10,752 bases of DNA from Bacilli bacterium (GTDB taxonomy: Bacteria > Bacillota_I > Bacilli_A > RF39 > UBA660), in NCBI GenBank assembly GCA_017476705.1, contig JAFUZI010000080.1, forward strand, positions 1 through 10,752, written 5' to 3'. Below are positions 1-5,252 of the stretch, in pieces. The position numbers and the translations under genes were made by a program. The notes beneath the pieces were generated by a model. The model was not told the DNA's origin, ran no database searches, and saw nothing but the letters and a program-made list of their open reading frames with translations. Numbering within the stretch: position 1 is the first letter of the stretch; every line of letters starts with the position of its first letter.

Positions 1-423
1 TGGAATTTCATCTTCTATTATTTTTGTAATTATTGGTGTTGTTATATAGTATGGCAAATTTGCTACAACATATAGTTTTTTAAAGTCATATTTTTTTAAA
101 TCCGAGTTTACATCTCTTTTTAAAAAATCATCAAACGTAATATCAACATTATTATATTCATTTAATGTTTCACTTAAAATATCTTTTAGTGTTGTATCTA
201 TCTCATAGCATAAGACTTGTTTAGCTTTTTTTGCTAATTTGTAAGTAAGTGACCCAGCACCAGGCCCTATTTCTATAACCAAGGTATCAGAATCAATACA
301 TGCACTATCAACTATCTTATCAATAATATTTTCATCAATAATAAAGTTTTGGCCAAATTTCTTTTTAAAATTAAAACTTTTATTATTTAAAAATTGATTC
401 ATTTTATTTGGTGAATATTCCAT
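1..423 (-). CDS. rsmA: 16S rRNA (adenine(1518)-N(6)/adenine(1519)-N(6))-dimethyltransferase RsmA/KsgA, N-terminal part
   Basis: RsmA dimethylates two adjacent adenines in the 3' terminal hairpin of 16S rRNA with S-adenosylmethionine, late in small-subunit assembly. The window edge cuts the gene: 141 residues remain of a family that is usually about 260-290 aa. The start ATG at 423 follows a GAGGGAG ribosome site. Visible signatures are FGQNFIIDENIID near residues 20-32 (family entry motif), the SAM-binding glycine motif EIGPGAGSLT, and the catalytic NLPYYITTPII block near residues 121-131, with the NLPY tetrad of N6-adenine methyltransferases intact. It has its own promoter just upstream. Its position after tatD and a 3D-domain gene matches the B. 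subtilis metS-yabD-yabE-rnmV-ksgA order, except that rnmV is missing. Identification is firm; only the C-terminal domain is unseen. Confidence 0.96.
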   Translation of the reverse strand, partial: MEYSPNKMNQFLNNKSFNFKKKFGQNFIIDENIIDKIVDSACIDSDTLVIEIGPGAGSLTYKLAKKAKQVLCYEIDTTLKDILSETLNEYNNVDITFDDFLKRDVNSDLKKYDFKKLYVVANLPYYITTPIITKIIEDEIP

Positions 424-447
424 ATATCTCCCTCATTTACTATAACA

Positions 448-476
448 ATTATACTAAACATACCAATATAAAACAA
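448..476 (-). promoter_or_regulatory. SigmaA-type promoter of rsmA
   Basis: On the minus strand a -35 box TTGTTT (471-476) and a perfect -10 box TATAAT (448-453) are separated by 17 bases. Transcription would start near 441, giving a leader of about 18 bases that includes the GAGGGAG ribosome site. It lies downstream of the terminator of the preceding gene, so rsmA is likely an independent unit. Confidence 0.75.
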
Positions 477-490
477 GAAAAATAGAGGCT

Positions 491-512
491 GTTTACATTT
501 TAAAAAGTAAAC
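491..512. repeat. 22-base near-perfect inverted repeat between terminator and rsmA promoter
   Basis: Arms GTTTAC and GTAAAC enclose an AT-rich centre (ATTTTAAAAA) that can pair further except for one A-A mismatch. Neither side has an immediate T-run, so it does not look like a terminator. It lies about 15 bases upstream of the rsmA -35 box, where an operator or a relic of an insertion-sequence end are both possible. The function is not determined. The rest of the 424-577 gap holds only the rsmA promoter and the terminator at 539-565. Confidence 0.45.
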
Positions 513-538
513 TATGTTGCATACAAACAAAATGTATC

Positions 539-565
539 AAAAAAACTAGTTAATTGACTAGTTTT
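539..565 (-). terminator. Rho-independent terminator after the 164-aa exported protein gene
   Basis: On the minus strand AAAACTAGT (565-557) pairs with ACTAGTTTT across the six-base loop CAATTA, and the 3' arm runs into a T-tract of seven. It begins 12 bases after the TAG stop of the upstream gene and separates it from the rsmA promoter. Confidence 0.85.
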
Positions 566-577
566 ATTTGTTTAAAC

Positions 578-1072
578 CTATTTTATACCATATATAGATA
601 CAGAATCAGCTTTATCTTTTAAGCTAACAGTTATTGCACTATTACTTCCATTTGGAATTATCAAAAAGCTTCTTGAAGCACCACTAGATCCGCCACCATT
701 TCGACCTGTCATACCAATATTTATATAACTTGCATTCGTAATATTATCAATATCTATTTTTTCTAACCAAGAAACATAATCTATAGTTGGAGAAAAATAT
801 ACATCTGTCAAAACATAATATTTATATACGTCTGTTGGATTAAATGAGATTTGTGTTGTTACTTCCTCTTTATTTACAATCAATTCTGCACTGTTTAATC
901 CTACTTTAGCGCGGTTTTTATATAAATCATCCAATGCAGCTTGTACATTAGTAACCTTCCATGATTTATCACTTGGATTATATGTTAAATTACTTGCAAA
1001 TAAAGATGATGCCAATACTGTTGAAAACGCTCCAACTAATAATCCAGCAAAAATCATTAATATATTTTTCAT
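578..1072 (-). CDS. Exported protein of unknown function with an NVQxALDxLY motif
   Basis: I do not recognise a named family. The start is set at the ATG at 1072, because AGGTGA lies just upstream and the predicted product then begins with a classic export signal (MKNILMIFAGLLVG, hydrophobic to about residue 27). An upstream ATG at 1108 has no ribosome site and lies in the previous terminator. The 164-aa product has a possible cleavage near ASSLFA-SN, then the segment TYNPSDKSWKVTNVQAALDD (residues 30-49) followed by LYKN. That motif resembles segments I associate, from memory, with phage tail or fibre proteins and exported proteins of gut Bacillota. The rest is rich in Ser, Asn, Ile and Val, suggesting beta structure, with a glycine-rich patch (124-132) and no cysteine. 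It lies between the 3D-protein gene and rsmA, where B. subtilis carries rnmV, but shows no Toprim (RNase M5) signature. Surface or secreted location is inferred. Confidence 0.8.
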   Translation of the reverse strand: MKNILMIFAGLLVGAFSTVLASSLFASNLTYNPSDKSWKVTNVQAALDDLYKNRAKVGLNSAELIVNKEEVTTQISFNPTDVYKYYVLTDVYFSPTIDYVSWLEKIDIDNITNASYINIGMTGRNGGGSSGASRSFLIIPNGSNSAITVSLKDKADSVSIYGIK

Positions 1073-1076
1073 ACTA

Positions 1077-1082
1077 TCACCT
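1077..1082 (-). promoter_or_regulatory. Ribosome binding site fixing the start of the 164-aa exported protein
   Basis: AGGTGA on the minus strand lies four bases (TAGT) before the ATG at 1072. It selects that codon over the in-frame ATG at 1108, which lacks any such site. Confidence 0.7.
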
Positions 1083-1088
1083 AATATA

Positions 1089-1117
1089 ATTAAATCACAT
1101 ATTTGCAAAAATTACAA
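1089..1117 (-). promoter_or_regulatory. Possible weak promoter of the 164-aa exported protein gene
   Basis: TTGTAA (1112-1117) and TTTAAT (1089-1094) are 17 bases apart, with TGA directly upstream of the -10 box (extended -10). It overlaps the terminator of the preceding gene, and its start site would fall almost on the ribosome site. Readthrough from upstream is an equally good explanation. Confidence 0.25.
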
Positions 1118-1134
1118 GAGTTCATCTTGTAATT
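1107..1134 (-). terminator. Rho-independent terminator after the G5/3D protein gene, overlapping its stop codon
   Basis: On the minus strand AATTACAAGA pairs with TCTTGTAATT across the loop TGAAC, followed by more T residues. The 5' arm begins inside the TAA stop (1133-1135). A ribosome terminating there would cover the base of the stem. Confidence 0.8.
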
Positions 1135-1828
1135 ACCAGCCCCATCTTTGTACATTAAATGTTACATTGTTTCCAACTAATCCATCTGCTGCAAATACTG
1201 TTTTATCCTCTTGCGATGGATAAGCTAAATCCATTAATTCTCTTCCATCCTTTAGCTTTGTTCCAATAGTATCCATTACAACAGCTAAAAAGCTTACTCC
1301 ATCTGATTTTTCAACTTTAATAATTGTTCCGCATTTAAATTTAGACCTATCTGCTGCAAGTATTCTCACTTTTCCATATTCATCATCGTCATAATAAATA
1401 CCATCATATTTTAAACTAAACTTGTTTCCAGACTCTGTTTTACATGATAAATATCCTTCACTACTACATCCTTTACAATCAGGTCCATATCCAACTAATT
1501 TTCCTTTATAAATACCATAAGCTCCTGTACCTTTTTCTACTATCTCTTCAACAGGAGCATCTACAACTGTTACTTCTTTAGTTGCATTATTTAAAATTGA
1601 TAAACCAACATTACCTTTTTGAACAATATTAGTAATATTACTTGGAACTTTACTATTATATTGTGTCACAGTTTTATATTCAATTGAATTTACCATTTCA
1701 CCATTCTTGGTAAGAATATCATTTTTAGCTAAAATAGAATTTTCACTATATCCTCCAAGATTAGATATTACTGATACAGTTAATAATGTTATCCACTTGG
1801 CAAGAATTCCAAGTAAACCTATGTTCAT
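1133..1828 (-). CDS. Exported G5/3D-domain cell-wall protein (YabE-like)
   Basis: The ATG at 1828 follows GAGGTGAC. Residues 4-25 are a hydrophobic signal or anchor. Residues about 48-100 fit a G5 domain, from IEYKTVTQYNSKVP to VEEIVEKGTG. The C-terminal half is a 3D domain, the double-psi beta-barrel shared with the lytic transglycosylase MltA, and its three signature aspartates are at D160 (LAAD), D186 (VVMD) and D200 (ELMD). Between them lies GYGPDCKGC (113-121), giving Cys118, Cys121, Cys129 and Cys166. The family acts outside the membrane on or near peptidoglycan; the exact activity is inferred. B. subtilis YabE, over 400 aa, also carries DUF348 repeats, which are absent here (231 aa). 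The place directly after tatD matches yabD-yabE synteny. A weak promoter lies at the end of tatD. Confidence 0.88.
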   Translation of the reverse strand: MNIGLLGILAKWITLLTVSVISNLGGYSENSILAKNDILTKNGEMVNSIEYKTVTQYNSKVPSNITNIVQKGNVGLSILNNATKEVTVVDAPVEEIVEKGTGAYGIYKGKLVGYGPDCKGCSSEGYLSCKTESGNKFSLKYDGIYYDDDEYGKVRILAADRSKFKCGTIIKVEKSDGVSFLAVVMDTIGTKLKDGRELMDLAYPSQEDKTVFAADGLVGNNVTFNVQRWGW

Positions 1829-1855
1829 TTAAGTCACCTCAATTATTCTATATAA

Positions 1856-1885
1856 ATCGTATCACAGATTAAACATTTAAGTCAA
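1856..1885 (-). promoter_or_regulatory. Possible extended -10 promoter of the G5/3D protein gene
   Basis: TTGACT (1880-1885, five of six consensus bases) lies in the last codons of tatD, and TACGAT (1856-1861) is preceded by TGA, with an 18-base spacer. A start near 1849 leaves room for the GAGGTGAC ribosome site. No terminator follows tatD, so co-transcription is also possible. Confidence 0.4.
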
Positions 1886-2621
1886 ATTGTTTAATTGCAT
1901 TATATGTTGTTACTTTTAATACTTCTTCATAGGAAATATTTTTAATTTCTGCAATCTTTTTTGCTACATATACTACATAAGAAGGCATATTTTTTTTGCC
2001 TCTATATGGAACTGGTGCCAAATATGGACTATCTGTTTCAAGTAAAATATTTCCAAGAGGTATTTTTTTAACTACATCTTTAATAGTTTTACTATTTTTA
2101 AAAGTTAATACTCCACCTATTCCAAATTTAATATTTAATTTTAAAAGTATTTCAGACATCTCTACACTGTATGAATAACAGTGATAAGTTATTTTTAAAT
2201 CTCTATAATTTTTTATTATTTCATAAGTATCTAAAGCTGCATCACGAGAATGAATAGTTACAGGCATATTATACTTACGAGCAAGCTCTAATTGTTTAAT
2301 AAATATATCTTTTTGTAATTTTGCGTCATCTTTACCATAATGATAATCTAGCCCTATTTCTCCTATACCAACTATTTTAGGATTAGATAAATTAGTTTCT
2401 ATATATTTAAGTGATTGATCTATATCATTATCTATCTCATTTGGATGAATACCAATAGTTCCGTAAAGATTTGGATATTTGGATATCACATCAATTACTT
2501 CTTTATTAGTTGAATCAGAATCTCCACTTACAATAGCTATATTATTTTCTAACGCATTAATTACATCTGTTAAATTATCATATTCACTAGGAATTATATG
2601 ACAATGTGTATCTATATACAT
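1869..2621 (-). CDS. tatD: TatD-family metal-dependent deoxyribonuclease
   Basis: TatD proteins are cytoplasmic TIM-barrel nucleases of the amidohydrolase superfamily with 3'-5' exonuclease activity, linked to DNA repair and degradation. The start is the ATG at 2621 (MYIDTHCH), 2 bases after GGGAGGAG. An earlier in-frame TTG at 2633 overlaps that ribosome site and is rejected. The 250-aa length is typical. Metal ligands are visible in order: H6 and H8 (DTHCH), E88 (GEIGLDYH), H124 (VTIHSRDA), H147 (YHCYS) and D197 (ETDSPYLAP). The usual HCFSG after the second barrel histidine reads HCYSYS. The C-terminal TTYNAIKQFDL matches the family tail. It is downstream of metG, as yabD is in B. subtilis. 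A hairpin ends only just before its ribosome site, so its transcription must come from upstream. Confidence 0.95.
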   Translation of the reverse strand: MYIDTHCHIIPSEYDNLTDVINALENNIAIVSGDSDSTNKEVIDVISKYPNLYGTIGIHPNEIDNDIDQSLKYIETNLSNPKIVGIGEIGLDYHYGKDDAKLQKDIFIKQLELARKYNMPVTIHSRDAALDTYEIIKNYRDLKITYHCYSYSVEMSEILLKLNIKFGIGGVLTFKNSKTIKDVVKKIPLGNILLETDSPYLAPVPYRGKKNMPSYVVYVAKKIAEIKNISYEEVLKVTTYNAIKQFDLNV

Positions 2622-2623
2622 AA

Positions 2624-2631
2624 CTCCTCCC
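2624..2631 (-). promoter_or_regulatory. Ribosome binding site that decides the tatD start
   Basis: GGGAGGAG on the minus strand lies two bases before the ATG at 2621. The in-frame TTG at 2633-2631 runs into this site, so it cannot be the start the site serves. Confidence 0.8.
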
Positions 2632-2634
2632 AAT

Positions 2635-2663
2635 AAAAAATAGGAACATTTTAGTTCCTATTT
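2635..2663 (-). terminator. Hairpin terminator or attenuator between the 58-aa membrane protein gene and tatD
   Basis: On the minus strand AAATAGGAAC (2663-2654) pairs perfectly with GTTCCTATTT (2647-2638) across a six-base loop that holds the TAA stop of the upstream gene. Six T residues cover 2640-2635. The plus-strand reading also ends in a T-run. It ends about four bases before the tatD ribosome site. Confidence 0.8.
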
Positions 2664-2827
2664 GTTTTTTCAATAATTATATATCTAATAATGCATGTAA
2701 ATATAAAGAATAAATACATTGCATCAAGATAATTATGGCTTTCTATAAAGCTACAAGTCACTAAAACGATAAACATCAAAATTGCTAGTAAAACATACTT
2801 AAGTTCCCATATCTTACTTTTTGACAT
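2651..2827 (-). CDS. Small two-helix membrane protein, unknown function
   Basis: I do not recognise this 58-aa protein. The start is the ATG at 2827, preceded by AAAGGA at a normal distance; a longer reading from 2896 would start inside the promoter. The product begins MSKSKIWELKY, with a positive N-terminus, followed by two hydrophobic stretches at about 11-28 (VLLAILMFIVLVTCSFI) and 36-53 (containing YLFFIFTCIIRYIII), joined by a short loop, and a charged tail EKTNRN. Both termini are probably cytoplasmic by the positive-inside rule. A strong extended -10 promoter stands directly upstream and a perfect hairpin overlaps the stop codon, both of which support a real gene. It lies between metG and tatD, adjacent genes in B. 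subtilis. Confidence 0.7.
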   Translation of the reverse strand: MSKSKIWELKYVLLAILMFIVLVTCSFIESHNYLDAMYLFFIFTCIIRYIIIEKTNRN

Positions 2828-2867
2828 ATTACGATTTCCTTTCTCTTTAAAGAACAGCGACAAACAT

Positions 2868-2896
2868 AATATAACATAGAGAATAAGGCATTTCAA
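2868..2896 (-). promoter_or_regulatory. Extended -10 promoter of the 58-aa membrane protein gene (and probably tatD)
   Basis: On the minus strand TTGAAA (2891-2896) and TATATT (2868-2873) are 17 bases apart, with TGT directly upstream of the -10 box. Transcription would start near 2861, giving a leader of about 34 bases. It lies in the gap after metG and can also feed tatD if the hairpin at 2635-2663 leaks. Confidence 0.7.
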
Positions 2897-2934
2897 TACA
2901 ATTCATACTACAATTTATGACATTTTACAACATT

Positions 2935-4494
2935 TTACATATTTTCTATTTCTTCTAATTTTTTTTCTTTATCAATACGAGCAAATAATGGTTCTGGTTG
3001 ATTTAAAACAGTACCAGCTTCAGTTCCATTAAAGTTAATAGAATCAAAGTATCTATTCTCAGTATTTAATTGTTTAAATATTTTATCAGCAGTTTCAGGT
3101 AAGAATGCTTGTAGAAGCACAGTTGCACATCTAATAGATTCAACTAAATTATATAAAACAGTTTTAAGTCTATCACTCTTAGTTTCATCCTTAGCTAAAA
3201 CCCATGGAGTTGTCTCATCAATATATTTATTACATCTTCTATAAATATCAAAGATTAAATCCATTGCTTCTGCAACTCTCATATCATTCATTTTTTCTGT
3301 TACTTTATCTTTAGTTTCTAATACTAAGTTAATTAATTCATTATCAATCTCTTCCATAGCAGTTGGTTCATATATAACACCATCAAAATATTTATGAGAC
3401 ATTGAAATTGTTCTATTAACTAAGTTTCCTAAAATATTAGCAAGATCAGAGTTAATTCTTTCAATTAATAAATCATATGTAATTGTTCCATCTTGAGCAA
3501 AAGGTATTTCATGAAGTAGATAATATCTAATAGCATCAACTCCAAAAAGATTTACTAAATCATCTGCATACATGATATTTCCTTTTGATTTACTCATCTT
3601 ATCATTTCCACATAATACCCATGGATGACCAAATACTTTTTTAGGAAGAGGCAAATCAAGTGCCATTAACATAATTGGCCAGTAAATTGTATGGAATCTT
3701 AAGATATCTTTACCTATTAAGTGTACATCTGCAGGCCAATATTTTTTAAATTCATCTGCATTATTACCGTCTACATCATATCCTAAGAAAGTAATATAGT
3801 TAGATAGCGCATCTATCCATACATATATTACATGCTTATCATCAAATGAAACAGGAATTCCCCAATCGAAAGATGTTCTAGATACACATAAATCTTGAAG
3901 ACCTGGTTTAATAAAGTTATTAACTATTTCATTTTTTCTTGAAACTGGTTCTATAAAATCAGGATGAGACTCTATATATTCAATTAATCTATCGCTGTAA
4001 TTGCTTAGTTTTAAGAAATATGCGTCTTCACTACGTTTTTCTACATCTCTTCCACAATCTGGGCATTTGCCATCAACAAGTTGTGCCTCAGTCCAAAATG
4101 ATTCACAAGGAGTACAATAAAGTCCTTCATATTTACCTAAATAAATATCGCCTTGATCATATAATTTTTTAAATATTTTAGCTACTTGTTCCTCATGAGT
4201 TTTATTAGTAGTTCTAATAAATTTATCATAACTTGTATTCATGACATCCCATATTTTTCTAACTTCTAAAGCTATATCATCTACATATGCTTGTGGTTCA
4301 ACACCTGCATCATGTGCTTTATTTTCTATTTTCTCACCATGTTCATCAGTTCCTGTTTGAAAATATACATCATAACCTTCTAGTCTTTTATAACGAGCTA
4401 TAGCATCTGCTAAAACTATTTCATAAGTATTTCCTATATGTGGCTTTGCTGATGCATAAGCGATTGCTGTTGAAATATAATATTTTTTATTCAT
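2935..4494 (-). CDS. metG: Methionyl-tRNA synthetase
   Basis: MetRS attaches methionine to initiator and elongator tRNA-Met in an ATP-dependent reaction in the cytoplasm. The 519-aa product shows the class I catalytic fold. The first signature is PHIGN (18-22), the HIGH motif with the final His replaced by Asn, which is common in MetRS. A CxxC pair at C127/C130 and another at C144/C147 form the zinc knuckle of the connective peptide, RTSFDWGIPV follows at 206-215, and KMSKS is at 299-303. An alpha-helical anticodon-binding domain fills about 345-470. The protein stops after a short charged tail, so the C-terminal tRNA-binding domain that gives B. subtilis MetS its roughly 660 residues is absent. 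The ATG lies one base after the dut stop, and AAGGAGGG, inside the last dut codons, is its ribosome site. The pair is expected to be controlled by the methionine T-box upstream of dut. Confidence 0.98.
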   Translation of the reverse strand: MNKKYYISTAIAYASAKPHIGNTYEIVLADAIARYKRLEGYDVYFQTGTDEHGEKIENKAHDAGVEPQAYVDDIALEVRKIWDVMNTSYDKFIRTTNKTHEEQVAKIFKKLYDQGDIYLGKYEGLYCTPCESFWTEAQLVDGKCPDCGRDVEKRSEDAYFLKLSNYSDRLIEYIESHPDFIEPVSRKNEIVNNFIKPGLQDLCVSRTSFDWGIPVSFDDKHVIYVWIDALSNYITFLGYDVDGNNADEFKKYWPADVHLIGKDILRFHTIYWPIMLMALDLPLPKKVFGHPWVLCGNDKMSKSKGNIMYADDLVNLFGVDAIRYYLLHEIPFAQDGTITYDLLIERINSDLANILGNLVNRTISMSHKYFDGVIYEPTAMEEIDNELINLVLETKDKVTEKMNDMRVAEAMDLIFDIYRRCNKYIDETTPWVLAKDETKSDRLKTVLYNLVESIRCATVLLQAFLPETADKIFKQLNTENRYFDSINFNGTEAGTVLNQPEPLFARIDKEKKLEEIENM

Positions 4495-4495
4495 A

Positions 4496-4975
4496 TTATC
4501 CCTCCTTATTTGTACTTCCTATTCCTCCGACTCTAACACTATCTACTTCATCATCATCTGTGATTAAGTATTTCATGAAGATTCCTTGGCCAATAGCGTC
4601 TCCTTTATTTACAACGAATTCTTTTTCTCCTTCGTTTTTTATTTTAATAAATATATGTCCTTCATTACCTTCATTATTATAGTAATCTTTATCTATAACA
4701 CCTACTTGGTTACAAAGTCTAACATTGTATTTAAATCCCATGCTACTTCTAACTAAGATATATAAAACTTCATCATCCATCATATCAGCTTTAATACCAG
4801 TAGCTATTTTTTTTGTCTCACCTGGCATTAATGTGAAATCTTCTAAAGAAAATATATCATATCCTGCTGCATATTTAGTTCCTCTTTTTGGTAAACTATA
4901 CGCGTTATATAGCTCGATATCATCAGCTATATCTTTTTTAAATTGTTCAAAACTTATTTTTTCAAAATGTCTCAT
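4496..4975 (-). CDS. dut: dUTP diphosphatase (trimeric dUTPase)
   Basis: dUTPase hydrolyses dUTP to dUMP and pyrophosphate, keeping uracil out of DNA and supplying dUMP for thymidylate. The start is the ATG at 4975, after AAGGAGG; the reading upstream of it lies in the T-box terminator. The 159-aa protein has the five motifs of the all-beta trimeric family: AAGYDI (36-41), RSSMGFK (76-82), NQVGVIDKDYYNN (89-101, catalytic-type D95), GDAIGQGIF (125-133) and RVGGIGST (148-155). The YYNNEGNEGHI stretch closely resembles streptococcal-type dUTPases. Motif 5 has Ile152 where most members have the Phe that stacks on the uracil ring. It is the first gene behind the T-box and overlaps the metG ribosome site with its last codons, so translation of the two may be coupled. 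Confidence 0.93.
   Translation of the reverse strand: MRHFEKISFEQFKKDIADDIELYNAYSLPKRGTKYAAGYDIFSLEDFTLMPGETKKIATGIKADMMDDEVLYILVRSSMGFKYNVRLCNQVGVIDKDYYNNEGNEGHIFIKIKNEGEKEFVVNKGDAIGQGIFMKYLITDDDEVDSVRVGGIGSTNKEG
4500..4507 (-). promoter_or_regulatory. metG ribosome binding site inside the 3' end of dut
   Basis: AAGGAGGG on the minus strand encodes the last dut codons (Lys-Glu-Gly) and sits five bases before the metG ATG. Only one base separates the dut TAA from that ATG. Confidence 0.85.
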
Positions 4976-4994
4976 AAAATCCTCCTTAATATAT

Positions 4995-5022
4995 AAAAAA
5001 AGCATCCTAGTATAAGGACGCT
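4995..5022 (-). terminator. T-box-controlled terminator upstream of dut
   Basis: On the minus strand AGCGTCC (5022-5016) pairs with GGATGCT (5007-5001), with one G-U pair, across a short loop, followed by a T-run (5000-4995). The 5' arm shares CGTCC with the antiterminator, so the two structures are mutually exclusive. The dut ribosome site starts about eight bases after the T-run. Confidence 0.92.
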
Positions 5023-5217
5023 TCCCCGCGTGGTACCACCTTAATTTACAAAGTAAAACTTTGCCTCAACCTATTTAACGCATAGTAACGTCCTTAGCTA
5101 AATATTCACTAAGAAAGCTCCAGAGCCATTTAAAATAACTTGTTTTACTTATTTCCACCAACCATAAGTTCTCTATGAAAACGCTGTTATTTTTCTTTCC
5201 TTCACTGCTTTTTTCTA
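4995..5217 (-). promoter_or_regulatory. T-box riboswitch with methionine (AUG) specifier, leader of dut-metG
   Basis: Read on the minus strand, the leader has the full T-box layout. Stem I closes with AAAATAAC (5193-5186) and GTTATTTT (5139-5132). Its distal part is ACTTAT/ATAAGT (5169-5164 and 5152-5147) around a GGTTGGTGGAA loop. Directly 3' of stem I comes AAATGG, with AUG at 5129-5127 in the specifier position. A stem III hairpin CAAAGT/ACTTTG lies at 5063-5049. The T-box itself, AAGGTGGTACCACG, is at 5042-5029. The antiterminator pairs AAGG with CCTT and ACG with CGT around the UGGUACC bulge, excluding the terminator at 4995-5022. Uncharged tRNA-Met should bind the specifier and bulge and allow readthrough into dut and metG. 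The specifier assignment is an inference from the stem I pairing and fits metG. Confidence 0.93.
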
Positions 5218-5223
5218 CTTGCA

Positions 5224-5252
5224 ATTATAACATAATATATTTTATTGTTCAA
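5224..5252 (-). promoter_or_regulatory. Promoter of the T-box-dut-metG unit
   Basis: TTGAAC (5247-5252) and a perfect TATAAT (5224-5229) on the minus strand are separated by 17 bases, with TGT before the -10 box. The -35 box lies in the last codons of the spoVT-like gene. The start falls near 5217, just before the T-box stem I. Confidence 0.85.

Noticed and set aside
520..540. ATACA/TGTAT inverted repeat just downstream of the terminator at 539-565
   Set aside because: Only a five-base stem in very AT-rich DNA, expected by chance.
2631..2633. TTG as the tatD start, adding four residues
   Set aside because: The codon overlaps the ribosome site itself; the ATG at 2621 gives the standard MYIDTHCH start.
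2635..2670. Plus-strand reading of the tatD-upstream hairpin as a terminator
   Set aside because: It has a T-run in that direction too, but there is no plus-strand gene upstream for it to end.
4440..5015. Open frames on the plus strand opposite dut and its leader
   Set aside because: They are antisense to a well-recognised dUTPase and the T-box, have no ribosome site, and show no family features.
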